The notes under the pieces were generated by a model that saw only the letters and a list, made by a program, of their open reading frames with translations, was not told the origin of the DNA and searched no databases. From positions 11,148-75,147 of the forward strand of contig CAWHVV010000018.1 of NCBI GenBank assembly GCA_963832945.1: a stretch of 64,000 nt of DNA, given 5' to 3'. Shown one piece after another: positions 47,261-56,079 of this stretch. This DNA comes from JAFEDN01 sp963832945 (lineage in GTDB: Bacteria > Pseudomonadota > Gammaproteobacteria > Coxiellales > Coxiellaceae). Position numbers and translations under genes: made by a program. Position 1 is the stretch's first letter; each line of letters starts with the position of its first letter.

Positions 47261-47338
47261 ATGGATATATCTTTAGACATCGTTGAAGAAGTACAGGCTA
47301 CTGTTGAATGTCTCTGCAATTCAGTAACCTGTCCGTAG
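47261..47338 (+). CDS. Candidate RiPP precursor peptide, 25 residues, three Cys
   Basis: A short ORF with AAGGA seven bases before its ATG. It begins MDISLDIVEEVQATVE and ends CLCNSVTCP. The acidic helical first part looks like a leader and the C-terminal nine residues, with Cys at 17, 19 and 24, like a modifiable core. It sits between LanM and the MNIO-containing operon and is followed nine bases later by a hairpin terminator, a common way to overproduce precursor mRNA. MNIO enzymes act on Cys in short peptides, so this is the preferred MNIO substrate candidate; LanM could also act on Ser and Thr. A 66-codon in-frame extension to 47138 has no good ribosome site and starts inside the palindrome. 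Confidence 0.6.
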   Translation: MDISLDIVEEVQATVECLCNSVTCP

Positions 47339-47346
47339 TGTTTTAA

Positions 47347-47381
47347 AAAAGAGTGGCCATAATTATTATGGCCGCTCTTTT
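47347..47381 (+). terminator. Rho-independent-type terminator after the small peptide
   Basis: A 14-base stem, AAAAGAGTGGCCAT against ATGGCCGCTCTTTT with one G-T pair, encloses seven bases and ends in a short T run. It begins nine bases after the peptide stop and lies before the GNAT gene, so it would raise peptide mRNA relative to downstream genes and argues for the 47395 start of the next gene. Confidence 0.75.
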
Positions 47382-47394
47382 CAATAGGTGTGAT

Positions 47395-47913
47395 ATGTAT
47401 AAACCTGAATTAAGGTACCGGTTAATTCAACCGCTTGATGCAGAAGCCTGGTTGCGTTTGCTTATCCAGGTAGACAAAGAATCAGACTTTCTTCTTTTCG
47501 ATAAAGATGAGCGGGATACTAATATAGAAAAGTGTCTGACTTATATCAATAAAATTACTCACAGCGAGCAACCCAATTCAAGACTGATTATTGCTGAAAC
47601 TGCCGAAAAAAAAATGGTAGGTTATATTTGCGGGCATATTCCATCGTTTAAAAAAAAATTACATTTGATGGAATTAAGTTCCGGCGCTCTTAAGGATTAT
47701 CATAAAGGCATAGGCAGAGAGTTAATTAAACAGTTAATTCAACTCGCTAAAGAGGACGGGGTGAAAAGGTTGGAGTGTTGTATTATGGCAAATAATACAG
47801 TAGTTTTGAACGGAATGAAGAAAATTGGATTTCAAATAGAAGGGATTAAGAAAAGTTCAATACGTATCAATGATGAATATATTGATGAATATATTTTAGG
47901 AATGTTATTATGA
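47395..47913 (+). CDS. GNAT-family acetyltransferase
   Basis: A GCN5-related acyltransferase of about 172 residues. The acetyl-CoA loop is GIGRELIKQLIQLAKE, and the following LECCIMANNTVVLNGMKKIG strand-helix and GFQIEG end are characteristic of RimI/RimJ-like members. ATG at 47395 is chosen because an upstream GTG at 47353 falls inside the terminator stem and AGG lies just before 47395. It opens the operon that continues to 55383 and overlaps the next gene by four bases. It may acetylate the peptide, an amino sugar, or serve in self-resistance (inference). Confidence 0.85.
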   Translation: MYKPELRYRLIQPLDAEAWLRLLIQVDKESDFLLFDKDERDTNIEKCLTYINKITHSEQPNSRLIIAETAEKKMVGYICGHIPSFKKKLHLMELSSGALKDYHKGIGRELIKQLIQLAKEDGVKRLECCIMANNTVVLNGMKKIGFQIEGIKKSSIRINDEYIDEYILGMLL

Positions 47914-48797
47914 ACCTTGTTAATCCTTCTAATAATATTCAATTATTACTTTCAAAATTAGTGACCAATCCCAGCTTCTTAATAAAGTCCCTGGAAAATC
48001 CTGCTAAATTCGTTAAATCAATCAACTTAACCGATAGTGCGGCCCAGCAATTTATAGAATTTGCGGAGAAATATGGTCAAAAATTTATGATTTCCGCTTT
48101 GGTTTTACGAAAAAAAAGGCTGATTGATATTAAGGCATCGCTTAATTTATTAAATATTTTCTATAACGAGAGACAATTCGATAAATTTTGGGATAGATAC
48201 TTATCTGAAATTGAACTGGATGATGTAGTGCCAAAAAATCCCTTGTTAGAATCTGTCAAATTTTGTCAATATTTACTGGATAAGGAAAAAATCTCTACCT
48301 TGGAACAATCTTTAATTACATACGATTTAGTGAAAACTAAGGTAATGATTGACTATGGATTACATCCTCATGCTTACAACCATTTGCGCTATTCAAATTC
48401 GGACGAAAATTTGCTTAATTCAGAAAATACGAAGATATTTTTCCATCCTTGCATGCAGATACAATCGTTCAATAGTAACATATCAGAAGTAGTAAAATAT
48501 CTACTTAAAAATAAAAGCAGCAAGGAGATTGTCACTATCATCCATCAAGAATCAATTGAAGAACTTTTATTTTTTAAAAATATACATAAAGGAACTATTC
48601 TAGCTGTTAAATTAAATAATACTTTAAAATCAGCCATCGAAGCTTTACAGCAATCGGAACATAGCAGACACGCTTTTGAAAATATGAAGCGGTATTTAAG
48701 TATTAATTTAAAAGAATCAATAAATATAGTTAAAACTTTAGTTGATTCTGGAATGGTTATGTTAATTCCAAAGGACAGCGAGGTTTTATGTTTGTGA
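47910..48797 (+). CDS. Hypothetical protein upstream of MNIO, possible partner subunit, 295 residues
   Basis: Not recognised by motif. It is helical, with an N-terminal region (LLLSKLVTNPSFLIKSLENP) of the sort seen in leader-binding or regulatory subunits, and no membrane span. It ends in SEVLCL. It overlaps the GNAT gene by four bases and the MNIO gene by ten, so tight co-translation with the MNIO is likely. MNIO oxidases usually need a partner protein that presents the precursor peptide, and position makes this the best candidate. That role is inferred from context, not from sequence similarity. Confidence 0.7.
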   Translation: MNLVNPSNNIQLLLSKLVTNPSFLIKSLENPAKFVKSINLTDSAAQQFIEFAEKYGQKFMISALVLRKKRLIDIKASLNLLNIFYNERQFDKFWDRYLSEIELDDVVPKNPLLESVKFCQYLLDKEKISTLEQSLITYDLVKTKVMIDYGLHPHAYNHLRYSNSDENLLNSENTKIFFHPCMQIQSFNSNISEVVKYLLKNKSSKEIVTIIHQESIEELLFFKNIHKGTILAVKLNNTLKSAIEALQQSEHSRHAFENMKRYLSINLKESINIVKTLVDSGMVMLIPKDSEVLCL

Positions 48798-49621
48798 AGA
48801 CTGATAAATTAATTGGTGTTGGAGTAAACTACAGAACAGAAATTGGTAAAGATATTTTAGCTTTTGTTAACAAAATAGACTTCGTGGAAGTTTATACTGA
48901 AAAATTCTTTATAAATGACGACGATCCTGTTGTACAGGAAATTATTAAAACCGTTCCTCTCGTTTTACATGGTCTGGATTTATCAGTGGGTTCATCCGCA
49001 GAGATATCCGATAATTATTTCAATAATCTAAAAAAAATATTAAATAAAGTGAATTTTGAGTGGTTTAGTGATCATATTTCACTAACACAGGAAGAAGATA
49101 TTGAGGTAGGTCATTTAATGCCAATTCAATTTTCAGAGCAAGTTGCCGAAAATGTGATTAAAAAAGTTAAAGCTATTTCCTCTTTGTCTGATAAACCTTT
49201 TTTATTAGAGAATATTACCTATTATTATCCTGTTCCGGGCGGAGCACTGTCGGAGCCGGAATTTATTTCATACATTCTGGAAAAGGCTGATTGTGGAATG
49301 CTGTTAGATATTAATAATTTATATATAAATTCTGTCAATCATCAATATGATCCACATAAATTTCTGGAGCAGATTCCTAAGGACAGAGTGGTTGAAATTC
49401 ATATGGCTGGTGGATCGAAAAAATATAATACATTGATTGACACCCATGCCAATCCTATCAGTGAGCCAGTTTGGAATTTACTGGAATATGCAATTCCAAG
49501 AGTCCCAATTAATGGGATAATTATTGAGCGTGATTCTAATTTGCCAAGATATACTGATCTGCTTCAGGAAGTTGAGAGAGCTCGTTACCTTTTATTAAAA
49601 AATGGATTACTGAATGGTTAA
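48788..49621 (+). CDS. MNIO (DUF692) peptide-modifying oxidase
   Basis: A multinuclear non-haem iron oxidase of the DUF692 family, a TIM-barrel enzyme class that oxidises Cys or other residues in RiPP precursors, as MbnB and the bufferin enzymes do. The conserved series is visible in order: GVGVNYR, VEVYTEKF, LHGLDLSVGSS (metal-binding His), SDHIS, LLENITYYYP (Glu), MLLDINNLYINS, EIHMAGG, DTHANP and IIERDSN. The 277-residue length is typical. It overlaps both neighbours, supporting joint action with the preceding protein. The three-Cys peptide at 47261 is the obvious local substrate candidate. Confidence 0.93.
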   Translation: MFVKTDKLIGVGVNYRTEIGKDILAFVNKIDFVEVYTEKFFINDDDPVVQEIIKTVPLVLHGLDLSVGSSAEISDNYFNNLKKILNKVNFEWFSDHISLTQEEDIEVGHLMPIQFSEQVAENVIKKVKAISSLSDKPFLLENITYYYPVPGGALSEPEFISYILEKADCGMLLDINNLYINSVNHQYDPHKFLEQIPKDRVVEIHMAGGSKKYNTLIDTHANPISEPVWNLLEYAIPRVPINGIIIERDSNLPRYTDLLQEVERARYLLLKNGLLNG

Positions 49622-50201
49622 GCTGTTGATTGTGGCGCATCCTGATGACGAAATATTATGGTTTAATCCATATTATTTTGATGAAATAGTTATTGTGTAT
49701 TGTCATCGCCATGATAAAGAAAATTTTAGCCAGCGGCGTTTAAAAGCTTTAAGCCGGCATCCCTTGAAAGATCGAATACGCTTATTAGCGCTAGAAGAGC
49801 CTGGATTTTGGAAAGATCCTTCCAGAAGCCTGCAATATGCTGAAAGTAAAAATTTGCTCCTGGAATTATTAAAAACTCAATATCTTCATAAATCTATAGA
49901 TGTTGTTTACACACACAATGAAGTGGGTGAATATGGTCATGATGATCATATTTTAGTGTCTCAATGCGTCCATCAAGTATTTACTGATAAATACCCTATT
50001 TGGATGCCGATAAATGGAATTAATAAAGAATCAATTAATCACTTTCCACAGATAATCCATCCAATCCAATTGAACTCTTTTAAGGAAATTCGTCAGATTT
50101 ATGCTGATAATCAGGTATGGACCTGGAATTTTACTTATCTCCCAAAAAAAATGGAGGTTTATTATTCTAGAAATATGACACAGGGTGACGTAACTAAATG
50201 A
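49614..50201 (+). CDS. PIG-L/LmbE-type deacetylase
   Basis: A 195-residue member of the PIG-L/LmbE zinc hydrolase family, which removes acetyl groups from N-acetyl sugars or related amides. The signature AHPDDEILWF (residues 8-17) provides His and Asp metal ligands, and EYGHDDH near 104-110 the second cluster. It overlaps the MNIO gene by eight bases and the glycosyltransferase by four. Next to a glycosyltransferase and a GNAT, a role in preparing an amino sugar for the product is plausible (inference). Confidence 0.88.
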   Translation: MVKLLIVAHPDDEILWFNPYYFDEIVIVYCHRHDKENFSQRRLKALSRHPLKDRIRLLALEEPGFWKDPSRSLQYAESKNLLLELLKTQYLHKSIDVVYTHNEVGEYGHDDHILVSQCVHQVFTDKYPIWMPINGINKESINHFPQIIHPIQLNSFKEIRQIYADNQVWTWNFTYLPKKMEVYYSRNMTQGDVTK

Positions 50202-50908
50202 ATGATAAAGTGATTGCTTCATTAGCTACTATCCCTTCAAGGAGTGATCATTTGCGAACTGTCGTTAATTCTATTATTAACCAGGTTGATTTTTTATATA
50301 TCTTTTTAAATAATTACCAAACGATTCCTAATTTTCTCTATCAGGAAAAAATTCAATTCTTTACGAGTCAAGAATTCGGCGATAAAGGCGACATTAATAA
50401 ATTTTACGCGCTTCAAAATAAAGAAGGGTATCTATTAGCTTTAGATGATGATTTGTTTTACCCAAAAGATTATATAAAGATTATGGTTGAAAAAATTGAC
50501 TGCTATCAACGTTCTGCTTTTATTTGTGTACATGGTAATATTGTTCCTAAAAAAATATTGAGATCTTATTATCAGGAAAAAAAAGGTGTTCATTATATGA
50601 GAAAATTGGATAATGATACACATGTCGATGTCCCAGGAACTGGAACCATAGCTTTTCATTCTAATACTTATCAAGTAAACCTCAATGATTTTAAGCATCC
50701 GAATATGACCGATATTTGGTTATTTAAAATTGCCAGAGAAAGAAATATCCCTGTTATTAGTATTGAACGAAAAGATAAATGGATAATGCCTTTAATATTC
50801 CATCAAGATGATGAATCAATTTATGCCAAATTCGTTAAGGATGATTCATTGCCTACTAAAATTATTAATCATATTTTGAGAGGTGAATATGGATACTTTA
50901 AAGAATGA
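50198..50908 (+). CDS. GT2-like glycosyltransferase
   Basis: A 236-residue protein resembling GT-A fold glycosyltransferases. The N-terminal ASLATIPSRSDHLRTVVNSI is of the nucleotide-sugar-binding kind, and ALDDDLFYP supplies a DxD-like metal motif at about residue 82. It has no membrane anchor, so it acts in the cytosol. It overlaps the PIG-L gene by four bases. Substrate unknown; peptide glycosylation is possible in this context. Confidence 0.78.
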   Translation: MNDKVIASLATIPSRSDHLRTVVNSIINQVDFLYIFLNNYQTIPNFLYQEKIQFFTSQEFGDKGDINKFYALQNKEGYLLALDDDLFYPKDYIKIMVEKIDCYQRSAFICVHGNIVPKKILRSYYQEKKGVHYMRKLDNDTHVDVPGTGTIAFHSNTYQVNLNDFKHPNMTDIWLFKIARERNIPVISIERKDKWIMPLIFHQDDESIYAKFVKDDSLPTKIINHILRGEYGYFKE

Positions 50909-51653
50909 ATTAAGTCATAAGGGATATATTTTATTAAAAAATTTTCTGGATACCAGTGAATTTCAATTTTGTTGTCAGGTTGTAGACGCCTTGGAGAATT
51001 TGTCGGAAAAGCCGGGCGGCCCAATGAAATACTTTGAACTTTCGAACCTGGATCAAAAAGAGGTGTTAAACCGAGTAGAAGATTTTTATTTATTCAATAA
51101 AAAATTTACCTCGGATATATTAACAGGGAAGCTGATAGAAATTTTAGAAAAGATTACCAAAATGAATTATTTACTTTTCAAAGATAAAATTAACTTTAAA
51201 ATGCCTGGCAGTGGCGGGTTTAATCCGCATCAAGATGCTCCAGCTTTTACGAGGTTTGTTCGCGAAGAAATGTATACGATTATGCTCCCCCTCCAGGAGA
51301 CAAATATTGAGAATGGTTGTTTACAAGTGAGTGATTTTTTTTCTAAAAAAATAGTACCCCACGAAAATGGCTCAGTTCCACCGCATCAACTATCAAAAAT
51401 TTCGTGGCAATATATTCCAATGCAACCTGGAGATATACTGATCTTTAGTTCGTATTTAATTCATCAATCAGACCCAAATAAAACTAATATGCCGAGGAGA
51501 AGCTTTTTTTTGACTTATAATTTAATGGAATGCGGAGACCTACGGAGTGAGTATTTTAGTTATAAGCGCGCCTCATTTCCACCACGTGTTGAAAGGTCTA
51601 ATAATGAAAATTATGATCAATGGAAATCAAAATTGGCGCGAACAATTCTTTAA
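50889..51653 (+). CDS. PhyH-type iron/2-oxoglutarate oxygenase
   Basis: A phytanoyl-CoA dioxygenase-like hydroxylase of 254 residues. The iron facial triad is His114 and Asp116 (FNPHQDAPAF) with His192 (SSYLIHQSD), and an Arg in NMPRRSFFLTYN is placed to bind 2-oxoglutarate. ATG at 50889 with GAGAGG five bases upstream is preferred to the GTG at 50883. The start lies inside the glycosyltransferase gene. Probably hydroxylates the peptide or its attached group (inference). Confidence 0.88.
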   Translation: MDTLKNELSHKGYILLKNFLDTSEFQFCCQVVDALENLSEKPGGPMKYFELSNLDQKEVLNRVEDFYLFNKKFTSDILTGKLIEILEKITKMNYLLFKDKINFKMPGSGGFNPHQDAPAFTRFVREEMYTIMLPLQETNIENGCLQVSDFFSKKIVPHENGSVPPHQLSKISWQYIPMQPGDILIFSSYLIHQSDPNKTNMPRRSFFLTYNLMECGDLRSEYFSYKRASFPPRVERSNNENYDQWKSKLARTIL

Positions 51654-51668
51654 TCGCAGGAGAGATAT

Positions 51669-52499
51669 ATGTTTTATTTATATGGAAAAGATTACTGTTG
51701 GGACAGTATTGCTGGTTTGTTAAAAACTAAATTAGAAGAATTTGATCAATTACAAAGTAATTATAATAAATTTCTTTCAGAAAATTCAATATTTGAAACA
51801 CCCATAACCTGGCAGTCTCCAAAGATTATAGATTTTGAAGAATTAAAGAAATATTCTCCTTCCTTTTGCAGGGAAAGAAAGGATTATTACGGTGAAAATA
51901 GCATGGAAATGCGCAAAAAAATAAAAGAAAATTACTTTGCCGATGTGATAGAACAGCTCAAATTAATAAACAGTGATCTTTACAGGCTGATTAACTTTTT
52001 GGCCAGAATCATTGTTATTAATAAATTAGATAAATATTTTGAAGGCACTACTAACTATACCATTGGTCTATCAAATATGGATTTACACGATAAACATTCG
52101 TCTAGAGATTTCCAGGAACTATTACTTCATCAAACTGTTCACATGCTATTATTTATTAATGATCGGGTAAAATTACAACTTATCGATCCGTTAAAAGCAT
52201 TCCAGGTCGAAACCGATTTAGATCATAAAGCAGGTGGAAAATCTTTTCAGCTTTATATAGGTTTTCATTCTTATGTGGTAGGAGTCGAGGTTCTTTTACA
52301 TAGAGAAGCCACAGATACGTTAGACTATCAGGGTAAATATCACGGCCCTTCCGAACGAATTATTCAAATGGGTGAGATTGCCAAAAAACTTATTGCTATT
52401 CATCTTAAAAAATTTACGGAGCATGGACAGGAAATTATTTTACGCAGCAGTAGAGAACTCGATAGACTTGCTCGTAAAATGAATCTATACGCTGTTTAA
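51669..52499 (+). CDS. Hypothetical protein with HxxxH motif, 276 residues
   Basis: Not securely recognised. LLLHQTVHMLLF holds two His spaced like an HExxH metal site, but the usual Glu is Gln. Some HExxH proteins from RiPP clusters are 2-oxoglutarate peptide hydroxylases, and this may be a distant relative. Other notable motifs are TNYTIGLSNMDLHDKHS and YIGFHSYVVGVEVLLHREA. It follows the PhyH gene by 16 bases with AGGAGA before the ATG, in the same operon. Confidence 0.7.
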   Translation: MFYLYGKDYCWDSIAGLLKTKLEEFDQLQSNYNKFLSENSIFETPITWQSPKIIDFEELKKYSPSFCRERKDYYGENSMEMRKKIKENYFADVIEQLKLINSDLYRLINFLARIIVINKLDKYFEGTTNYTIGLSNMDLHDKHSSRDFQELLLHQTVHMLLFINDRVKLQLIDPLKAFQVETDLDHKAGGKSFQLYIGFHSYVVGVEVLLHREATDTLDYQGKYHGPSERIIQMGEIAKKLIAIHLKKFTEHGQEIILRSSRELDRLARKMNLYAV

Positions 52500-52515
52500 T
52501 TACTAGGAGTTGTCT

Positions 52516-53325
52516 ATGAAAATTTGCGATCGTGATTATTTTATGAATTTTTATAAGTTTATCAATACTGATATAGATTATAATAAAGAAAATTCTGAAT
52601 CATTTTCCTCGATTATTCCTATTCAAGAAAATGAGTTGAATTATAAAAATTCATTGATATCCAATTTTTTAAAGGATGGGTTTGTATTACTGGAAAAAAA
52701 AATATGGGACTACATTGAACAAGTCCAGGATTGGTTAACACCAATTTTCGGTGAACCCATTACCGATAGTGGAATTTCAGATAAAGTTTATTCGAAAATT
52801 GTTGCTGAAAAAGATTCAAAATATTTCTCTAATTCAAATTTTACCCAGCCCTTGCACACCGATGATGCTCATACATTAAATCCACCGCGGATTATTGTGC
52901 TTTGCTGTGAGAAGCAATCAAGCCAGGGTGGTGTGACTACCTTGATAAAATTCGAAGATATTTATCATAACTTACGTATTCCAACTCCTGCTATTGAAAA
53001 TTTGTTATATAATGATGACGTTTTGGAAATTGATGGCGTAAAAGGTATATTTAAAAAAGCTCTCTTTTTTGCTTTAGAGAATGAAAGAAAGGGGATTGCT
53101 TTCCCTGGTATTCTCAAAACCGTTAAGTCCTCGCCTGAAGTGATTGATATTTTTACTCAAATTATGGATTTTATCCACAAAAAAAATAACCAGATTCGCT
53201 TTAAATTAAAGGAAGGTCAGATATTAATCATAGATAATTTTAGGGTATTGCATGGTAGAACCCAGTTTCCCATGGAGGACCCTCGACTTTTGTATCGTTT
53301 TTGTTTTAATAGTCTACCAACTTAA
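52516..53325 (+). CDS. TauD/TfdA-type iron/2-oxoglutarate oxygenase
   Basis: A 269-residue oxygenase of the TauD/clavaminate-synthase-like superfamily. The metal triad is His114 and Asp116 (QPLHTDDAH) with His246 (RVLHGRTQF), and a downstream Arg (RLLYRFCFN) would bind 2-oxoglutarate. ATG at 52516 is preferred to a TTG at 52510 because AGGAG ends seven bases before it. It follows the HxxxH gene directly. Likely hydroxylates or desaturates an intermediate of the cluster (inference). Confidence 0.88.
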   Translation: MKICDRDYFMNFYKFINTDIDYNKENSESFSSIIPIQENELNYKNSLISNFLKDGFVLLEKKIWDYIEQVQDWLTPIFGEPITDSGISDKVYSKIVAEKDSKYFSNSNFTQPLHTDDAHTLNPPRIIVLCCEKQSSQGGVTTLIKFEDIYHNLRIPTPAIENLLYNDDVLEIDGVKGIFKKALFFALENERKGIAFPGILKTVKSSPEVIDIFTQIMDFIHKKNNQIRFKLKEGQILIIDNFRVLHGRTQFPMEDPRLLYRFCFNSLPT

Positions 53326-53330
53326 ATAAC

Positions 53331-54620
53331 ATGTTTAAAAATCTTAACCGTGATTTTTTAATATTTGCTTCCGGTCAATTAATTTCTACTTTGGGTCTAC
53401 GTATTGGTCAGATGGGTTTTTCCTGGTGGGTACTGCAATGGAAAAATCCAGGTTTGTTATCGTTTCTGCTTTCTATTACTTTTGTAGTTAATTTGATAGT
53501 TACTCCCCTGTTGGGTCCTGTAGGAGACACTTTTTCTCGCAAAAAATGTGCTTTTATTGCCGACATTACGGGATGCATTATATTATTTTTATTCTTTGTG
53601 TTTGTTTGTATCGATTTTTTTAATATTTTTATTGTTGGTTTTCTATTAAATCTATTAACTATTGCATCAGCATTATTAACGACAGTTGTTCCTGCCTTAA
53701 TTCCAATGTTAGCAAATAAATACCAGTTACAGTCTGCTATAGAGTTTAATAATCTTATCCATTCATTTAATAAGGTTCTGGGAGTTACTATCGGTGGATT
53801 TTTGTTGGTAATTATTAATTTAAAGAATATATTTTTGTTAAATAGCATCGCAGTTTTAACTGCTGCATTATGTACATTAGCGATCCGCAAAGATATCACG
53901 ATTGAAGTAAACCAATCATTTTTTAGATATGTATTTGAGAAATGGTGGTTTGATTTTCATACCGGATTAAGGTTAATAGTAAAATTACCGTTGGAAATAT
54001 GGTGGAATCTTTTTGCGATGTTAATTAATTTTATTTTAATTCCTTTCGTTATGGTAGTGATCCCAACGGTAGCACAGCAATATCAACCGCAACTTTCATG
54101 GAGCCTGGGACTTTTGTGGGGTAGTTTTTCATTGGGTTCTATGAGCGGATCGATTTTAACTCGTTTTTTAAATAAAATATTTGCCAAAGATTTCGTTACT
54201 GTTGGCGGCATGGTTTTTATGAGTTTGGGAATCAGTGTATTTGGATTAAATATGGGAATTATTTATTTGTCTGTGTGCGTATATTTTGTGGGTTTTGGGC
54301 TAATGATGCATAATATCAATTCCTCTTTTATAAGAATGTTGGCTACTCCAGATATTTTTAGATCAAGGTTAATGGCTTGTTCTAAAGTGTTATCCAATAT
54401 TTGTATACCGCTAGGTTTTCTGGTAACCGGAATTGTTATAAAAACACATTTGCTATTTAACTACTTAATTGTTACCGGGTTAATTTCAGCAATTTTATTG
54501 CCCTTATTATTATTAATTCCTAATTTTATCACTTTGATGCGAAGTACTATTGAGGAAGCCGAAAATTTTTATGAAAAAAAATATCCGCAACTTCAGCAAT
54601 TCCCGCTAAAGGAAATGTAA
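53331..54620 (+). CDS. MFS transporter, 429 residues
   Basis: A twelve-helix major facilitator protein of the drug-exporter type. The cytosolic loop signature appears as GPVGDTFSRKK between helices 2 and 3, and hydrophobic segments fill the chain up to about residue 405. It begins six bases after the TauD-type gene with only a weak ribosome site, suggesting translational coupling. Encoded within the modification operon, it most likely exports the product or an intermediate. Confidence 0.88.
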   Translation: MFKNLNRDFLIFASGQLISTLGLRIGQMGFSWWVLQWKNPGLLSFLLSITFVVNLIVTPLLGPVGDTFSRKKCAFIADITGCIILFLFFVFVCIDFFNIFIVGFLLNLLTIASALLTTVVPALIPMLANKYQLQSAIEFNNLIHSFNKVLGVTIGGFLLVIINLKNIFLLNSIAVLTAALCTLAIRKDITIEVNQSFFRYVFEKWWFDFHTGLRLIVKLPLEIWWNLFAMLINFILIPFVMVVIPTVAQQYQPQLSWSLGLLWGSFSLGSMSGSILTRFLNKIFAKDFVTVGGMVFMSLGISVFGLNMGIIYLSVCVYFVGFGLMMHNINSSFIRMLATPDIFRSRLMACSKVLSNICIPLGFLVTGIVIKTHLLFNYLIVTGLISAILLPLLLLIPNFITLMRSTIEEAENFYEKKYPQLQQFPLKEM

Positions 54621-54633
54621 AGGGAGATGTATT

Positions 54634-55383
54634 ATGAGTAAAAACCAGATTTCATTGCTTAATCGGTTGTTACGAAAAATAATTGCCAAATTCATACGTT
54701 CTATTGAAAAGTTGATAGTGAAAAGATCGCTGGTAGAAGATAAAGCATTATATCAACTTAGTGATTTTCCTGATCTGGAATTATTAGAAAAGAATACGTC
54801 GGTAATTACCTTAGAACTCGACAATTTGCTTAAAAAATTTAAAAAATTTCCCGCGTTTGAGCAAATTCATGAACAACAATATGGGTTAACTCAGGATGGG
54901 AAATGGACGGTTTTTCCTTTATATGGTTTTGGAATGGAAGTGAAAGAAGCGTGCCAATTGTGTCCTAATACGGTCGATATTTTAAATCAGATTCCGGGTA
55001 TGAAAACCGCTTTCTTCTCGAAATTAGAGCCGCAAAAACATATTCCTCCCCATACAGGTATATACAGAGGCATATTGCGAGTTCATTTGGGGCTAAAAAT
55101 TCCTCAAAAATGGCAAGATTGCTATTTCCAGGTAGAGGACCAAAAAACGCATTGGAGAGAAGGTAAATGTTTTGTATTTGATGATGGTTATATCCACCAG
55201 GTACATAATAATACTGAAGAAGAACGTATTGTTCTCATTATTGATATCTTGCGTCCACTACCAAAGTTACTTCATTTTCTTAACAAATTAATTGTAGCCT
55301 TTATTGGACACGGAGACCACATTCAGGTGGCGGGTGCTAAAATGAAAACATGGTTAAGGAGCTATGATGCCGCTAAAATTTAG
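54634..55383 (+). CDS. Aspartyl/asparaginyl beta-hydroxylase-like protein
   Basis: A 249-residue protein with a C-terminal Asp/Asn hydroxylase domain. PPHTGIYRGILRVHLGL holds the first His (about 140) and the Arg and His of the cofactor site. FDDGYIHQVHN holds His188 and His191, followed by RIVLIIDILRP. The N-terminal 60 residues are basic and helical. It starts 13 bases after the MFS gene with GGGAGA upstream and ends the operon. It would be the third 2-oxoglutarate-type oxygenase here, adding to the MNIO. Confidence 0.88.
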   Translation: MSKNQISLLNRLLRKIIAKFIRSIEKLIVKRSLVEDKALYQLSDFPDLELLEKNTSVITLELDNLLKKFKKFPAFEQIHEQQYGLTQDGKWTVFPLYGFGMEVKEACQLCPNTVDILNQIPGMKTAFFSKLEPQKHIPPHTGIYRGILRVHLGLKIPQKWQDCYFQVEDQKTHWREGKCFVFDDGYIHQVHNNTEEERIVLIIDILRPLPKLLHFLNKLIVAFIGHGDHIQVAGAKMKTWLRSYDAAKI

Positions 55384-55428
55384 AAAAAGTGTAACTACTT
55401 GCGCGTTTGCCTGTTTAGGAGCGATTAG

Positions 55429-56079
55429 TTACGAAAAGTGAGTATTTTTTCCAGGGATCAGTTTTAAAATGGTTGCATTAACCATATTGATTAATGAAAG
55501 GTCGTGACTTGAAAATATGATAATTTTCTCTTTTTTTACGCTATTCAAATAATTAATAATCACTTCTTTAGTGTTAGAATCTAATTCATTAGTTGGTTCG
55601 TCCAGAATAATTATGATTGGGTTACCGATTAATGCCCCTATAAGCATAAATTTTTTTTGGGTGCCGAGCGACATTTCTTCAAATCTCTTATCCATAAATG
55701 GCTGAATGTTAAAGCTGTCGAAGAGTTCCTTTGTATCTTCATCTTTTGAATTTTTTGCGAGTTTTATAAAATGAATAAATTCTCGACCAGTAATAAAAGG
55801 ATAAATGCTTAGTTTATCTGGACAATAGCCAATTTTTTTTTTAAACAGGACAGGATTTTTCCTGAGAGATATGGGTCCAATGCTAACATATCCTGTTTCG
55901 ATTGGTTCAGCTCCGGTAATAATCCTAAGAAAAGTAGATTTCCCACACCCATTCGGGCCATTAATTGCATAACAGCCGGTATTAAATATATAAGAAAATT
56001 CTTCATAGATGACATGCTGTTTGTACTTTTTACCTATATTTCTCACTTCCATTGAAGTTAAATTATCCATCAGTTTCAT
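55429..56079 (-). CDS. ABC transporter ATP-binding protein
   Basis: ATPase subunit for the neighbouring permease. Walker A is NGPNGCGKST, the Q-loop lies near KKIGYCPDKL, the signature is MSLGTQKKF (as in bacteriocin-immunity-type ATPases), Walker B is IIILDEPTNELD and the switch is SSHD. ATG at 56079 overlaps the permease stop as ATGA; the frame is open further to 56109 but lies inside the permease gene. It faces the operon end. Together with the permease it may provide immunity or export. Confidence 0.9.
   Translation of the reverse strand: MKLMDNLTSMEVRNIGKKYKQHVIYEEFSYIFNTGCYAINGPNGCGKSTFLRIITGAEPIETGYVSIGPISLRKNPVLFKKKIGYCPDKLSIYPFITGREFIHFIKLAKNSKDEDTKELFDSFNIQPFMDKRFEEMSLGTQKKFMLIGALIGNPIIIILDEPTNELDSNTKEVIINYLNSVKKEKIIIFSSHDLSLINMVNATILKLIPGKNTHFS

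Noticed and set aside
47138..47338. 66-residue form of the small peptide ORF
   Set aside because: It starts next to the palindrome with a poor ribosome site; the internal ATG at 47261 has a good one.
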